A stretch of 17,263 nucleotides of DNA from NCBI GenBank assembly GCA_031263265.1, contig JAISGE010000101.1, forward strand, positions 1-17,263, written 5' to 3'. The DNA comes from Treponema sp. GTDB lineage: Bacteria; Spirochaetota; Spirochaetia; Treponematales; Breznakiellaceae. Shown here one piece after another: positions 6,479 through 14,650 of the stretch (the stretch's first letter is position 1; every line of letters starts with the position of its first letter). Both the position numbers and the translations under genes were made by a program. The notes below the pieces were generated by a model. That model was not told the origin of the DNA and did no database searches. It saw only the letters and a program-made list of their open reading frames with translations.

Positions 6479-7695
6479 AGGCCATTTCTCCGGACCGCGG
6501 TATACACCTCCATCCTGCCGATCTTGACCGCAGGATACAGGGATGCCAGAGGCCCTACAACACAGGACAAACAAAGGCTCAGCAAAAGGAACAGCACGCA
6601 GGTACTGATTGAAGGCAGCATATAGGGCATACCGATACGTTCACTGATGAGGGTCCTAAACGGAAGCATGATAAGCAAGGCCCCGAGGATACCGATGAGG
6701 CCCCCGGCAAGACTCACCAGGGCAGATTCACTCAAAATCAGGATGATAAGTTTTTTCTTCGATAGTCCCATGACCCGGAATATCCCGAATTCTTGCAGCC
6801 GTTCCCCCAAAGTAACCGAGAAAAGAATACCGACTATAAGAACCGCGCCTACCCAGAACATAATCGCCAAGATGATGATGAAGCCGATAAGACTGCGCAA
6901 ACCGCCTGCCACGGTATTGATGATATTTTTAGAAAGGACCGGCACAATACCGCTGTTTCCGTACCCGAAGGTCTGTTGAATCCGGTCATATACGGTGCGG
7001 GGAGAGAAACCAGGAACAACCGACACCAAGATTGAGGATACCGATTGCTCCACAGGAGGAACCGGGCCGCCCTGGGCCTGATAATCCTGAGCAGCTCCCC
7101 GGGCGCTGTTCAAATTCATGAAGACCGAACCATCAAATCCCATACCGGTCCGATCCAGCCGCCCTACAACCCGGTACTCCCGGTTAAAAAAAGTGATGGA
7201 CGAACCCACAGGGCCTGATATTGCCGAGCCAATAACAATTTCTCCATCGGATAAGCGGCGCTTCAAGGCGGTTTGGATCCACGGCCCGACCACAAAATCC
7301 GTAGCCCCATCAAAACCAATCAGTTGTACCGGCATGGCGCAACAGGACGCATTAAGGGAGGTAATAAAGAGCTGGGGGGATACTGCATGAACCCCTTGGA
7401 TAGCGGCGATTTTATGAACCCAGGCTTCGTCCATATAAAATGCAGCAGGCTCACTGCGGAGTAGAATACCTTCAATGGTTTTATCGTAACCCTGGGGAAC
7501 GATTAAGAGGTCTGCCCCCAGCCGCTTTGCCATACTATCCACACCGTTCAACAGGCTCATCCCCATGAGGGAACCTCCAAACAATACGAACCCAATAATG
7601 GCCACCAGGGCCAGGATGCAGAGGGAACGAAACGGCCGGGCATAGAGGTTAGTCCGGGCAATCTCAAAGAAGGTCAACGGTTCTATGGTATGCAT
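6475..7695 (-). CDS. FtsX/MacB-type ABC transporter permease
   Basis: The 406-residue protein has the MacB/LolE layout: a cytosolic N-terminus, TM1 (about 25-47), a large extracytoplasmic domain (about 50-265) containing GADLLIVPQGYD, then TM2 (268-292), TM3 (318-346) and TM4 (362-384). The segment between TM2 and TM3, ERLQEFGIFRVMGLSKKKL, is the typical coupling helix touching the ATPase. The extracytoplasmic domain carries a vicinal Cys118-Cys119 followed by Met121. Substrate is unknown; relatives move lipoproteins, peptides or other substrates from the outer membrane leaflet, and some belong to iron-linked operons. The start at 7695 overlaps the DUF4418 gene by 13 bp. The stop overlaps the ATPase start. 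Family assignment is firm. Confidence 0.92.
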   Translation of the reverse strand: MHTIEPLTFFEIARTNLYARPFRSLCILALVAIIGFVLFGGSLMGMSLLNGVDSMAKRLGADLLIVPQGYDKTIEGILLRSEPAAFYMDEAWVHKIAAIQGVHAVSPQLFITSLNASCCAMPVQLIGFDGATDFVVGPWIQTALKRRLSDGEIVIGSAISGPVGSSITFFNREYRVVGRLDRTGMGFDGSVFMNLNSARGAAQDYQAQGGPVPPVEQSVSSILVSVVPGFSPRTVYDRIQQTFGYGNSGIVPVLSKNIINTVAGGLRSLIGFIIILAIMFWVGAVLIVGILFSVTLGERLQEFGIFRVMGLSKKKLIILILSESALVSLAGGLIGILGALLIMLPFRTLISERIGMPYMLPSISTCVLFLLLSLCLSCVVGPLASLYPAVKIGRMEVYTAVRRNGL

Positions 7696-8105
7696 ACTCC
7701 CCCCTTTTTACTCAGGCGAACCAAATAGAGGCTGTTCATTGCCCCGGTGGCGCTGGTGAGGATACCGCACAGGTATATTCCCGGGAAAGCCACCTTCCGG
7801 CAGCTCATGGTTTCCATCATGCAACCACCTATCAGGACGCTTGGAAAGAGCAGGACCAGGATACCGGAAAGGCACAAGGCGATACTTAATCCCAACCTGA
7901 CCTTGATTGAAGCAAACACCAACAATGCCCCTCCCAGAAGCACCACTAAAAGACCTGCGCCGATTTCCGCCTGACCTGTCCAGTGGCACTGCATCCAGCC
8001 TCCCTCTGCTTTTGGGGGGCATAGTTTAAAGAGCACTTGAGGCCCCAGGGATATTAACATACCCAGGATGATAGCGGTACTACCGCTTATTATGCGATTT
8101 TTCAT
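7683..8105 (-). CDS. DUF4418-like small membrane protein
   Basis: This 140-residue protein has about four hydrophobic segments (near 8-26, 46-66, 70-92, 107-128). It resembles DUF4418: an N-terminal helix, FKLCP, then MQCHWTGQAEIGAG (38-51) leading into the second helix, and a Cys/Met-rich loop C95-M96-M97 with M100 and C102 between helices 3 and 4. The family has no settled function that I know of; DUF4418 genes are often next to FtsX-type permeases and ATPases, as here. The Cys, Met and His residues sit in loops predicted to face the same side as the large permease domain, which suggests thiol or metal chemistry (inference). It is first in its operon, has GGAGA about 7 nt before the ATG, and overlaps the permease start by 13 bp. 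Confidence 0.8.
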   Translation of the reverse strand: MKNRIISGSTAIILGMLISLGPQVLFKLCPPKAEGGWMQCHWTGQAEIGAGLLVVLLGGALLVFASIKVRLGLSIALCLSGILVLLFPSVLIGGCMMETMSCRKVAFPGIYLCGILTSATGAMNSLYLVRLSKKGGVCIP

Positions 8106-8123
8106 AGGAATCTCTCCGGATTA

Positions 8124-8143
8124 TAGTTAGCTCATACTAACTA
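8124..8143. promoter_or_regulatory. operator-like inverted repeat over the -10 of the DUF4418 operon
   Basis: Perfect 7-bp arms TAGTTAG and CTAACTA are separated by 6 bp. The dyad covers the -10 hexamer and the likely transcription start, the usual place for a repressor. The GTTAG/CTAAC half-sites resemble those of DtxR-family metalloregulators (SirR/DtxR-like TTAGGTTAG...CTAACCTAA), but the match is partial and the regulator is not in this window. Confidence 0.5.
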
Positions 8144-8162
8144 CATGGACATAGTTTGTCAA
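8134..8162 (-). promoter_or_regulatory. sigma-70 promoter of the DUF4418-permease-ATPase operon
   Basis: On the minus strand a consensus TTGACA (8157-8162) is followed after exactly 17 nt by TAGTAT (8134-8139). The predicted start is near 8127, about 20 nt before the DUF4418 ATG. This is the best promoter in the window. Its -10 lies within an inverted repeat. Confidence 0.65.
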
Positions 8163-8218
8163 GTTCTTGGATTACGTGAAAACAAGTGCCCCAGAGCCTC
8201 CTCATGACCTGTGCAGTG

Positions 8219-10342
8219 TTAAGTCCCCTCGTATTGCAAGCGGTACAACCCTGCATACAGACCACCCCGGGCGATAAGGTCCTCGTGCGTTCCCTCTTCA
8301 GTCAAATGTCCTCCGGAAAGTACGAGAATCCGGTCTGCATGGCGTATGGTGGAGAGCCTATGGGCAATCACCAGGGCAGTACGCCCTGCCAGGACCCGCT
8401 GCATCCCCAACTGGATAAGACCCTCGGTCTCGGTATCCACCGAACTGGTAGCCTCGTCCAGGATGACTATTGCCGGGTTATGGGCTATGACTCGGGCAAA
8501 ACTGATGAGCTGCCGTTGACCAGAGGAAATATTCGTGGCCCCTTCGGAAAGCAGGGTCTGGTAGCCCTGGGGCAAGCGGGAAATAAAGTCATGGGCATGA
8601 ACCGCTTTTGCCGCCTCCACTATTGCCTCCTCCGGGATGGAAAGCCCCAGACTGATATTCTCCGCCACGGTACCGGAAAATAAAAACACCTCCTGTAAGA
8701 CCGGCAGCACTGAACGCCGCAGGACTTCCAAGGAAATTGATGGTAAAGGAATACCATCAAGGCGGATGCAACCTGAGTCAATATCCCAGAGCCGAGTAAG
8801 TACATTGATGATGGTGGTCTTTCCTGCGCCGGTATAACCCACAATCGCGGCCATTTCCCCAGGCTGCACCGTGAAAGAGAGGCCCCGTAAAACCTCCTCC
8901 CCTGATTTGTAGGCAAAATGCACCGCTTCAAAGCTAATATGTCCCCGAATCGTTCCCTCTGCAAGCTGCTTTCCCTCATTAGGAATACGCTCATCCGTAT
9001 CGAGGAGCTTAAAGACCCGTTCCCCTCCAGCCATAGCAGACTGCAAGAGGGTGTATTTCTCTGCAATATCCATCACCGGTGCATAAAACATACCCACCAG
9101 ATTGATAAAGGCGATGAGGACCCCCAGGGAAAGGGAAAGGTTCAAGGCTAGATTGCTCCCCACCGCAATGACCACCGCCACGGTTAGGATCGAGAACCAT
9201 TCCACCAGGGGCCTAAAGGTGGCAACCACGTACATCTCCCCCAAGTTAGCCTGCAAGAGTTCGCCATTACGGTCGCCGAATTCCCTAAGACTCTTAGCTT
9301 CCCCCCGGAAAAGCTGAACCACCTGGACCCCGGAAAGGCGCTCGGAAAGGTACGCGTTGACCCGGGAAGAAGCGGTTCGCTGTCGTCTAAAAGCATCCCG
9401 GGCCCTGAGGCGGCTCATGGAGGTGAGAAGCAGCACCGGCGGCAAGGTAGCAAGCACCACCAGGGCCAGCTTAGGGGAAAGAAAAAACAGGGTAACCAGC
9501 ACTCCCAGCATACTGCACAGGTCTTTGAGAAACGCCACCACTACAGACGTAAAGAATTCGTTAATTGTTTCCACATCCCCGGTCAGCCGGGTTACGAGTC
9601 TGCCCACCGGATGCCGGGAAAGGAAGGCCGAGGATTGAGAAGCAGTTTTCTGAAACAAGGCAAGCCGCAGATCTTTCATCACCTGCTGACCGATGAGTGT
9701 AGTAGTCCAGGTCTGTATAAAGGTAAACACCAAGACCACCGCAAGGATGGCCAAGAGTACCAGGACCGCGTGGATAATATACCGCACATCCCGGCTCCGC
9801 AAAGCCACAATTTCCGTTGCTTTTAAGGAAGCAAGGTCCTGAGTCTGGAGCGCCCCGCCGTGCTCCCCGATTAAGAACAGATCCGTATGCTCTCCAATCA
9901 CCTTATGGGCTGCGTCCCCGGGGACATAAGAAAAAGCATACCATTGACCATCCGCGATAATACCCATTTCTCGAAGCTGCGCTTCATCATGGCTCGTAAT
10001 ATTCGTATCCTGTCCCAAGGGTACCAGCCATTGCGCTCCAATACGGATGACCCGAGCCCGGGCCAGCGCCCGATCCAGGGCTTTTGCCACACCGGTCGGG
10101 AGCTGCGATCGTTCTTGGGCAAAGGTATCGGTCTGTACTAACATAAACCGGGCCAGGATAGCATCATCAATGACCCGCTGCTGGATCACCGGAATGGCCA
10201 ACTCTCCCAGGGTAGCAATTCCCAGGGCAAGGAGGGTAGCCAAGGCCATGAGCCGGTAGGGTTTTATATACGAAAGTATCCGGGCGACAATCTGCCGATC
10301 ATAGCCTTTGACCACATCCTCGGTTTCAAAATAGTCAGACAT
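8219..10342 (-). CDS. heterodimeric ABC exporter half with periplasmic insertion (catalytic Walker B)
   Basis: The 707-residue protein is a transmembrane-domain/ATPase fusion (type IV, MsbA/BmrCD-like fold). TM1 lies at about 31-57 and TM2 at about 186-210; the 58-185 loop is a large hydrophilic insertion, where most homologues have only a short loop. The remaining TM helices follow to about 430. In the ATPase part: Walker A GYTGAGKT (502-509), a degenerate signature ISSGQ (605-609), Walker B VILDE with catalytic Glu630, and H-loop His661. It pairs with the 601-residue product of the gene immediately upstream. The chosen start MSDYFETEDVV overlaps that gene by 8 bp; an earlier ATG at 10396 would read into it. 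It is the last gene of the long minus-strand operon. The substrate is unknown; drugs, lipids or peptides are all possible. Confidence 0.92.
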   Translation of the reverse strand: MSDYFETEDVVKGYDRQIVARILSYIKPYRLMALATLLALGIATLGELAIPVIQQRVIDDAILARFMLVQTDTFAQERSQLPTGVAKALDRALARARVIRIGAQWLVPLGQDTNITSHDEAQLREMGIIADGQWYAFSYVPGDAAHKVIGEHTDLFLIGEHGGALQTQDLASLKATEIVALRSRDVRYIIHAVLVLLAILAVVLVFTFIQTWTTTLIGQQVMKDLRLALFQKTASQSSAFLSRHPVGRLVTRLTGDVETINEFFTSVVVAFLKDLCSMLGVLVTLFFLSPKLALVVLATLPPVLLLTSMSRLRARDAFRRQRTASSRVNAYLSERLSGVQVVQLFRGEAKSLREFGDRNGELLQANLGEMYVVATFRPLVEWFSILTVAVVIAVGSNLALNLSLSLGVLIAFINLVGMFYAPVMDIAEKYTLLQSAMAGGERVFKLLDTDERIPNEGKQLAEGTIRGHISFEAVHFAYKSGEEVLRGLSFTVQPGEMAAIVGYTGAGKTTIINVLTRLWDIDSGCIRLDGIPLPSISLEVLRRSVLPVLQEVFLFSGTVAENISLGLSIPEEAIVEAAKAVHAHDFISRLPQGYQTLLSEGATNISSGQRQLISFARVIAHNPAIVILDEATSSVDTETEGLIQLGMQRVLAGRTALVIAHRLSTIRHADRILVLSGGHLTEEGTHEDLIARGGLYAGLYRLQYEGT

Positions 10343-12140
10343 CACTGCTGTCCTGATCAAGTTGCTGTAAGGCAGCTGTCCGGGCATAAAAGCCACCGCC
10401 CGCTATAAGCTCCAAAGGCGTTCCTGCTTCGATAATACGACCTTGATCCAGAACCAGTACATAGTCGGCGTTACGGAGGGTTGAAACCCGGTGAGATACG
10501 ATGATGGTGGTCTTCCCGGTTCGTTCTGCGAGAAGGCCGGTTAAAATGCGTTTCTCTGTTTCCGCATCTACTGCTGAAAGAGCATCATCGAGGATGAGGA
10601 ATTCCGGCTCTCCTATCAGTGCCCGGGCAATGGCAGTCCGCTGTTTCTGCCCCCCTGAAAGGGTAAGCCCCCGTTCACCTATGGGGGTATCTGCACCCTG
10701 GGTAAAACTCGTCAGATCCGTATCCAGGGCTGCAAGGGCCGCAGCGTGGTTAAGCAAGCGCTCATCCTGTTCAACCTGGCCTTGAGAGGCTTCGTCTCTT
10801 TTACGTCTTTTAAGTTTATAGAGGATATTGTTTCTGATAGAATCCGAAAAAAGGTAACTGTCCTGAGGGGTAACCCCGAAACAGCCCCGCAATTCCTGCA
10901 AATCCCAATCCCGCACATCCACACCTTTAACCAGCACCGTGCCCTGGGGTGGATCGATCATCCTGGTGAGGGCTTTGATGAGCGTTGATTTTCCCGAACC
11001 AGTCCGGCCCAGGATCCCTACCCAAGCCCCCTGCTTGATGGTAAGGGTAATACCGCTCAGAACTGCACTGCCTTCAGGATAGGCAAAAGACAAATCCCGA
11101 ATAACAATAGCGTCAGCCTGTTCGCTTGGTTTCCTTGGGACCGCCAAAGATGCAATACTCGGCTTGGTCTCCAAGACCTCATTCACCCGCTTAAGGCTCA
11201 CCGCTCCCCGTTGTATCATGTTCACCGTAAACCCTGCACCCATAAGGGGCCAGATGAGCATTTGCAGATACCGGAACAAAGCCAAAAGATCCCCAGGACT
11301 CATAAACCCTTCCACTACCCGAATACCCCCTACCAAGAGGACGATGACCGTGGTAAGCCCCGAAAGAAAGACAACCAAAGGAAAAAATGCCCCATAGAGT
11401 TTAACCAAGGCCATATTCGCTTCCCGGTAATCATCATTGGTATCCGCAAATTTTTTGATGAACCACCACTCCTTGACAAAAGACTTGACCACCCGGATTC
11501 CTGCGAAGGTTTCCTGTACCGTATCACTCATGGCAGCATACGTTTCCTGGGCCTTCTTGAACCGCTTCCCCAGGGCACTTCCAAAGATGAGGATACTAAC
11601 CGTAATAAAGGGCAGGGGGAGCACTGCAAAGGCCGCGGTTCGGGCATCTTGGATGAAGATGATCACCAGAATCGAAGCTGCCATAATGGTACCGTCCACC
11701 AAAGCCACAAGCCCCAAGCCTATGGACATCCGCACCGCATTGAGGTCATTAGTAGCCCGGGCCATGAGATCCCCGATTTTCTGCTTCTGGTAAAAATCAT
11801 AAGACAAGGAGAGGAGGTGTTCAAACAATTTTTCCCGTATTTCCGTTTCGATCCGCCGGGAAGAGCCGTGGATAAAGTACCGCCACAGGAAACGGCCCAA
11901 GGAGATAATGGCCATCACTCCAACCATACCTGCACAAAGGGTACCTATTTGCTGCCAGGTAAAACTTCCTGAAGCAATCAAATCCACTGCCCGGCGCATA
12001 AACTGAGGAATGATTACCTGGGCAGCATCCACGATTATAAGACACCCAAAACCCAAGATATAGTGCCTACGATACTGCACAAGATAGGGCAACAGGGTTT
12101 TAAATTCCCCAAGAGATACCTTAAAGGAACGATGGGGCAT
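10335..12140 (-). CDS. heterodimeric ABC exporter half (degenerate Walker B)
   Basis: The 601-residue protein has six predicted TM helices in about residues 20-310, followed by an ATPase domain. Walker A is GRTGSGKS (378-385), the signature is canonical LSGGQ (494-498), the H-loop His550 is present, but Walker B reads FLILDD so the catalytic Glu is replaced by Asp519. The partner has the reverse pattern (degenerate signature, intact Glu). That is the expected asymmetry of heterodimeric exporters such as TM287/288 and BmrCD, where one composite site is catalytically weak. The start follows the preceding gene's stop by a single base, and the end overlaps the partner's start by 8 bp, so expression is tightly coupled. 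Confidence 0.93.
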   Translation of the reverse strand: MPHRSFKVSLGEFKTLLPYLVQYRRHYILGFGCLIIVDAAQVIIPQFMRRAVDLIASGSFTWQQIGTLCAGMVGVMAIISLGRFLWRYFIHGSSRRIETEIREKLFEHLLSLSYDFYQKQKIGDLMARATNDLNAVRMSIGLGLVALVDGTIMAASILVIIFIQDARTAAFAVLPLPFITVSILIFGSALGKRFKKAQETYAAMSDTVQETFAGIRVVKSFVKEWWFIKKFADTNDDYREANMALVKLYGAFFPLVVFLSGLTTVIVLLVGGIRVVEGFMSPGDLLALFRYLQMLIWPLMGAGFTVNMIQRGAVSLKRVNEVLETKPSIASLAVPRKPSEQADAIVIRDLSFAYPEGSAVLSGITLTIKQGAWVGILGRTGSGKSTLIKALTRMIDPPQGTVLVKGVDVRDWDLQELRGCFGVTPQDSYLFSDSIRNNILYKLKRRKRDEASQGQVEQDERLLNHAAALAALDTDLTSFTQGADTPIGERGLTLSGGQKQRTAIARALIGEPEFLILDDALSAVDAETEKRILTGLLAERTGKTTIIVSHRVSTLRNADYVLVLDQGRIIEAGTPLELIAGGGFYARTAALQQLDQDSSDV

Positions 12141-12141
12141 C

Positions 12142-12975
12142 TTATTCGTTCTTTTCCAGAGCTTCCATGGCTTCTTCTTTTTTCTTAAGGTCTAATTCCA
12201 ATTTAGCAGACCAGGTATCAATTTTTTTCTTCAAGGTCTCAGCCTGAGAACTTTCTCCTAACAAGATGTGGATCCGTCGCAGGGCACTTAAAAAATTAAG
12301 CGCCATTTTAAAATCGTTAATCCCCTTAGTAGATAGTTCATATCGTTCCCGGTAGCGATCCCCTGCCTGCATAAGGAGACCCTTAATCAACTGCAAATGG
12401 TACATGGTGGCTTCATAGTGAGGAGATCGGAGATCCATATTGACCACCATGTTTTTCACATCAAAGATATTCTTAACTACCGTGGCATAGCGCCCCTCAA
12501 GGTCAACAAAGGTCCACTTCCACTTGCTATTATCCCCATAAGCATTTTCAAGCAGGCGAATAGTCAAGCCCAATTTCCGAATCACATAATAACGCCGTTC
12601 CGGACTCACCGGCTCCAAAAGGGCAAGTTTATCTTCATATTCGCTAAAAAGAGCATCTACATAACTGCTTACCATGTCTTCAAGACAAGCAATGCCTTTA
12701 TTAATAGATTTCCGTGCATCATCCAATGCCCCCTGGTTATCTTTTTTCAATACAGACCGCGCCACCCCTGTGAGAATCATATAATATGAAGCAAGATTAA
12801 GCCGCACTTCTACCAGATCAAACTGTTTTAAAGGGATATCAGGACTTTCTTGCGCTGCTATTTCACTCATTAATTTTGCTTCTGCTTTAAGTATCTTATT
12901 GATCGTAAGTTTATAACCGTTGACTTTGGTTACATACTGAGGATCTTCACCAGTATTCTCAACAAGTTTCGCCAT
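12142..12975 (-). CDS. conserved-looking helical cytosolic protein of unknown function
   Basis: I do not recognise a domain in this 277-residue protein. It has no signal peptide or membrane segment and is rich in Leu, Lys and Glu, so it should be mostly alpha-helical. Several stretches look like helical-hairpin (TPR-like) repeats, such as LNLASYYMILTGVARSVL (about 59-76). The last 45 residues (about 232-277) are strongly charged and heptad-like, a probable coiled coil. The start is supported by GGGAG upstream and overlaps recN by 17 bp. Its stop is one base from the ABC exporter start. Position suggests co-expression with both, but not a specific role. It may be a treponeme or spirochaete-specific family, which I cannot check. 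Confidence 0.85.
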   Translation of the reverse strand: MAKLVENTGEDPQYVTKVNGYKLTINKILKAEAKLMSEIAAQESPDIPLKQFDLVEVRLNLASYYMILTGVARSVLKKDNQGALDDARKSINKGIACLEDMVSSYVDALFSEYEDKLALLEPVSPERRYYVIRKLGLTIRLLENAYGDNSKWKWTFVDLEGRYATVVKNIFDVKNMVVNMDLRSPHYEATMYHLQLIKGLLMQAGDRYRERYELSTKGINDFKMALNFLSALRRIHILLGESSQAETLKKKIDTWSAKLELDLKKKEEAMEALEKNE

Positions 12976-14650
12976 CCTTTACTCCCTTCCCATATTTTAC
13001 CAGTAAGGCATCTGCATGAGCAAGCGCTACAGTCCCAGCATCCCCTGCAAGCATCCGGGCGATCTCTTTTCGCCGTTCATCTGCCTTCAATACCGCCACA
13101 GCCGTTACGGTCCGCCCTGCTTCGCTTTTCTTTTTGACTTTTAGATGATTATAAGCCCGAACCGCGATACTAGCAAGATGAGTAACACACAATATCTGTT
13201 TATGTTGCCCTATCTGAGCCAAGTATTCCCCCACCGCAAGGGCAACTTCCCCTCCAATACCCGTATCAATTTCATCAAAAACCAGCGTTTCCAAAGAATC
13301 CGCATCAGAAAGTACCGTCTTTATGGCCAGCATGATCCGGGAAAGCTCGCCCCCCGAGGCAATCCGGGAAAGCTCTTTGAGTGGTTCCCCCACATTCGGC
13401 GTGATAAGAAACTCCACGGTATCAGCGCCCCAAGGCCCCAGGTGCTTCCCGGTTTCCACGGTCACGGCAAACCGGGCATGAGGCATACCAAGGTGGGCAA
13501 GGAGCCCACTTATCCGAGGTTCCAGGTTCCGGGCAGCAGCGATCCGTTGGTCGCTTAAGTCCTGAGCCCGAGAAGCAAGTTCTGCTTCAATGACCGAAAT
13601 CGCCGTACTGAGGGTTTCATGACGCGCTTCAGCTCCGGCCAAGGCTTCAAGCTCCGCTTCTGCCTGAACTCGATACGCCTGTATTGCCGCTTCATCAAGC
13701 CCATATTTCTTTTTCAGTCGGTAAAGCAGGGAAAGCCGCTCCTCCACCGCTTCAATCCGTCCCGGATCATAGCGTAAGGTATCCCGGTATCCCCGAAATA
13801 CCTCTACCATATCCTCAGTTTCATAATACCAATCTTCCATGCGCTTTGCAAGGAAAGCCAGTCCTCCGTCAATGGCTGCAGCGCTTTCTATGACCCCACG
13901 GATCCTTCGGCTAAGGCTGAGAATCGACCGGTCTTCATCACAAAGAAGGACCCCAAGACTTTGCACCAAACGTACTAATTGCTCAAAATCCCCCAAGCGC
14001 CGCGCCTCCTGTTCCAGCTCTTGGATCTCTCCTGGTTTAGGATTACCCTGCCTGATCTCCTCCACTGCATAGTGTAACAGTTCCAACCGCAGTTCCCGGT
14101 CCCGGGCATGGGTAACCGAGCGCTCCAAAGCTTTTTTTTGAACTTCCCGCTCAAGAAACACCCGGTTAAAAGCAACACCTGTTTCCTCAAGACCAGCGAA
14201 GCGATCCAGATACTTCCTGTGGGTTTCTTTTCTAAGCAGCGATTCATGGGTATGCTGACCGTGCAAGTCAACCAAGAAGGCCATAAATTCCGTCAAATCC
14301 CCGCGAGTTACCGGTGTCTGCTGTATATGGATGGTACCCCTACCCGAAGTTTTGATTGTCCGCCTAATGATGATCCGCTCATCTTCAGGACTAATATCCC
14401 GAGCACTTAACCAGGCTAAGGCCTCCTGCTGCTGTTTTCCCAGAGATACCACTGCGGATACGCTTGCCTCAGAGGCCCCACTCCGGATTATACCTGGATC
14501 GGCCTTAGCACCTAATAAAAAACTCAAAGATCCCACCAAGAGGGATTTCCCTGCCCCAGTCTCTCCGGTAAGGACATTGAAGCCCTCTTCAAACGTCAGG
14601 GAAAGGGTATCAATAAGAGCAAAGTTGCGGACACTGAGTTCTTCAAGCAT
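12959..14650 (-). CDS. recN: DNA repair protein RecN
   Basis: This 563-residue SMC-like ATPase acts early in double-strand-break repair by recombination, in the cytosol. Features in order: Walker A GETGAGKS (29-36), the RecN-typical HGQHTHESLL, two long central coiled-coil arms, the ABC-like signature ASGGELSRIM (SGGE 432-435) and Walker B LVFDEIDTGIGG (456-467, Glu460), followed by CVTHLASIA. Length is normal for RecN (about 550). The start MLEELSVRNFALID at 14650 is chosen over the earlier ATG at 14731, which lies inside nadK; GGAGGG stands 4 nt upstream, and the ATG overlaps the nadK end by 8 bp. Recombination repair and an NAD kinase sharing an operon is a common bacterial arrangement. 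Confidence 0.97.
   Translation of the reverse strand: MLEELSVRNFALIDTLSLTFEEGFNVLTGETGAGKSLLVGSLSFLLGAKADPGIIRSGASEASVSAVVSLGKQQQEALAWLSARDISPEDERIIIRRTIKTSGRGTIHIQQTPVTRGDLTEFMAFLVDLHGQHTHESLLRKETHRKYLDRFAGLEETGVAFNRVFLEREVQKKALERSVTHARDRELRLELLHYAVEEIRQGNPKPGEIQELEQEARRLGDFEQLVRLVQSLGVLLCDEDRSILSLSRRIRGVIESAAAIDGGLAFLAKRMEDWYYETEDMVEVFRGYRDTLRYDPGRIEAVEERLSLLYRLKKKYGLDEAAIQAYRVQAEAELEALAGAEARHETLSTAISVIEAELASRAQDLSDQRIAAARNLEPRISGLLAHLGMPHARFAVTVETGKHLGPWGADTVEFLITPNVGEPLKELSRIASGGELSRIMLAIKTVLSDADSLETLVFDEIDTGIGGEVALAVGEYLAQIGQHKQILCVTHLASIAVRAYNHLKVKKKSEAGRTVTAVAVLKADERRKEIARMLAGDAGTVALAHADALLVKYGKGVKDGETC

Noticed and set aside
6479..6574. N-terminal extension of the ABC ATPase to the ATG at 6574
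   Set aside because: The extension lies wholly inside the permease gene and lacks ATPase similarity; the ATGA overlap at 6478 is the natural start.
10343..10396. N-terminal extension of the 707-residue ABC half
   Set aside because: It would read into the partner gene; the MSDYF start with an 8-bp overlap is typical of coupled genes.
11211..11972. 253-codon open frame on the plus strand inside the 601-residue ABC gene
   Set aside because: Antisense shadow rich in Pro, His, Arg and Gln with no start signal; the opposite strand encodes a clear exporter.
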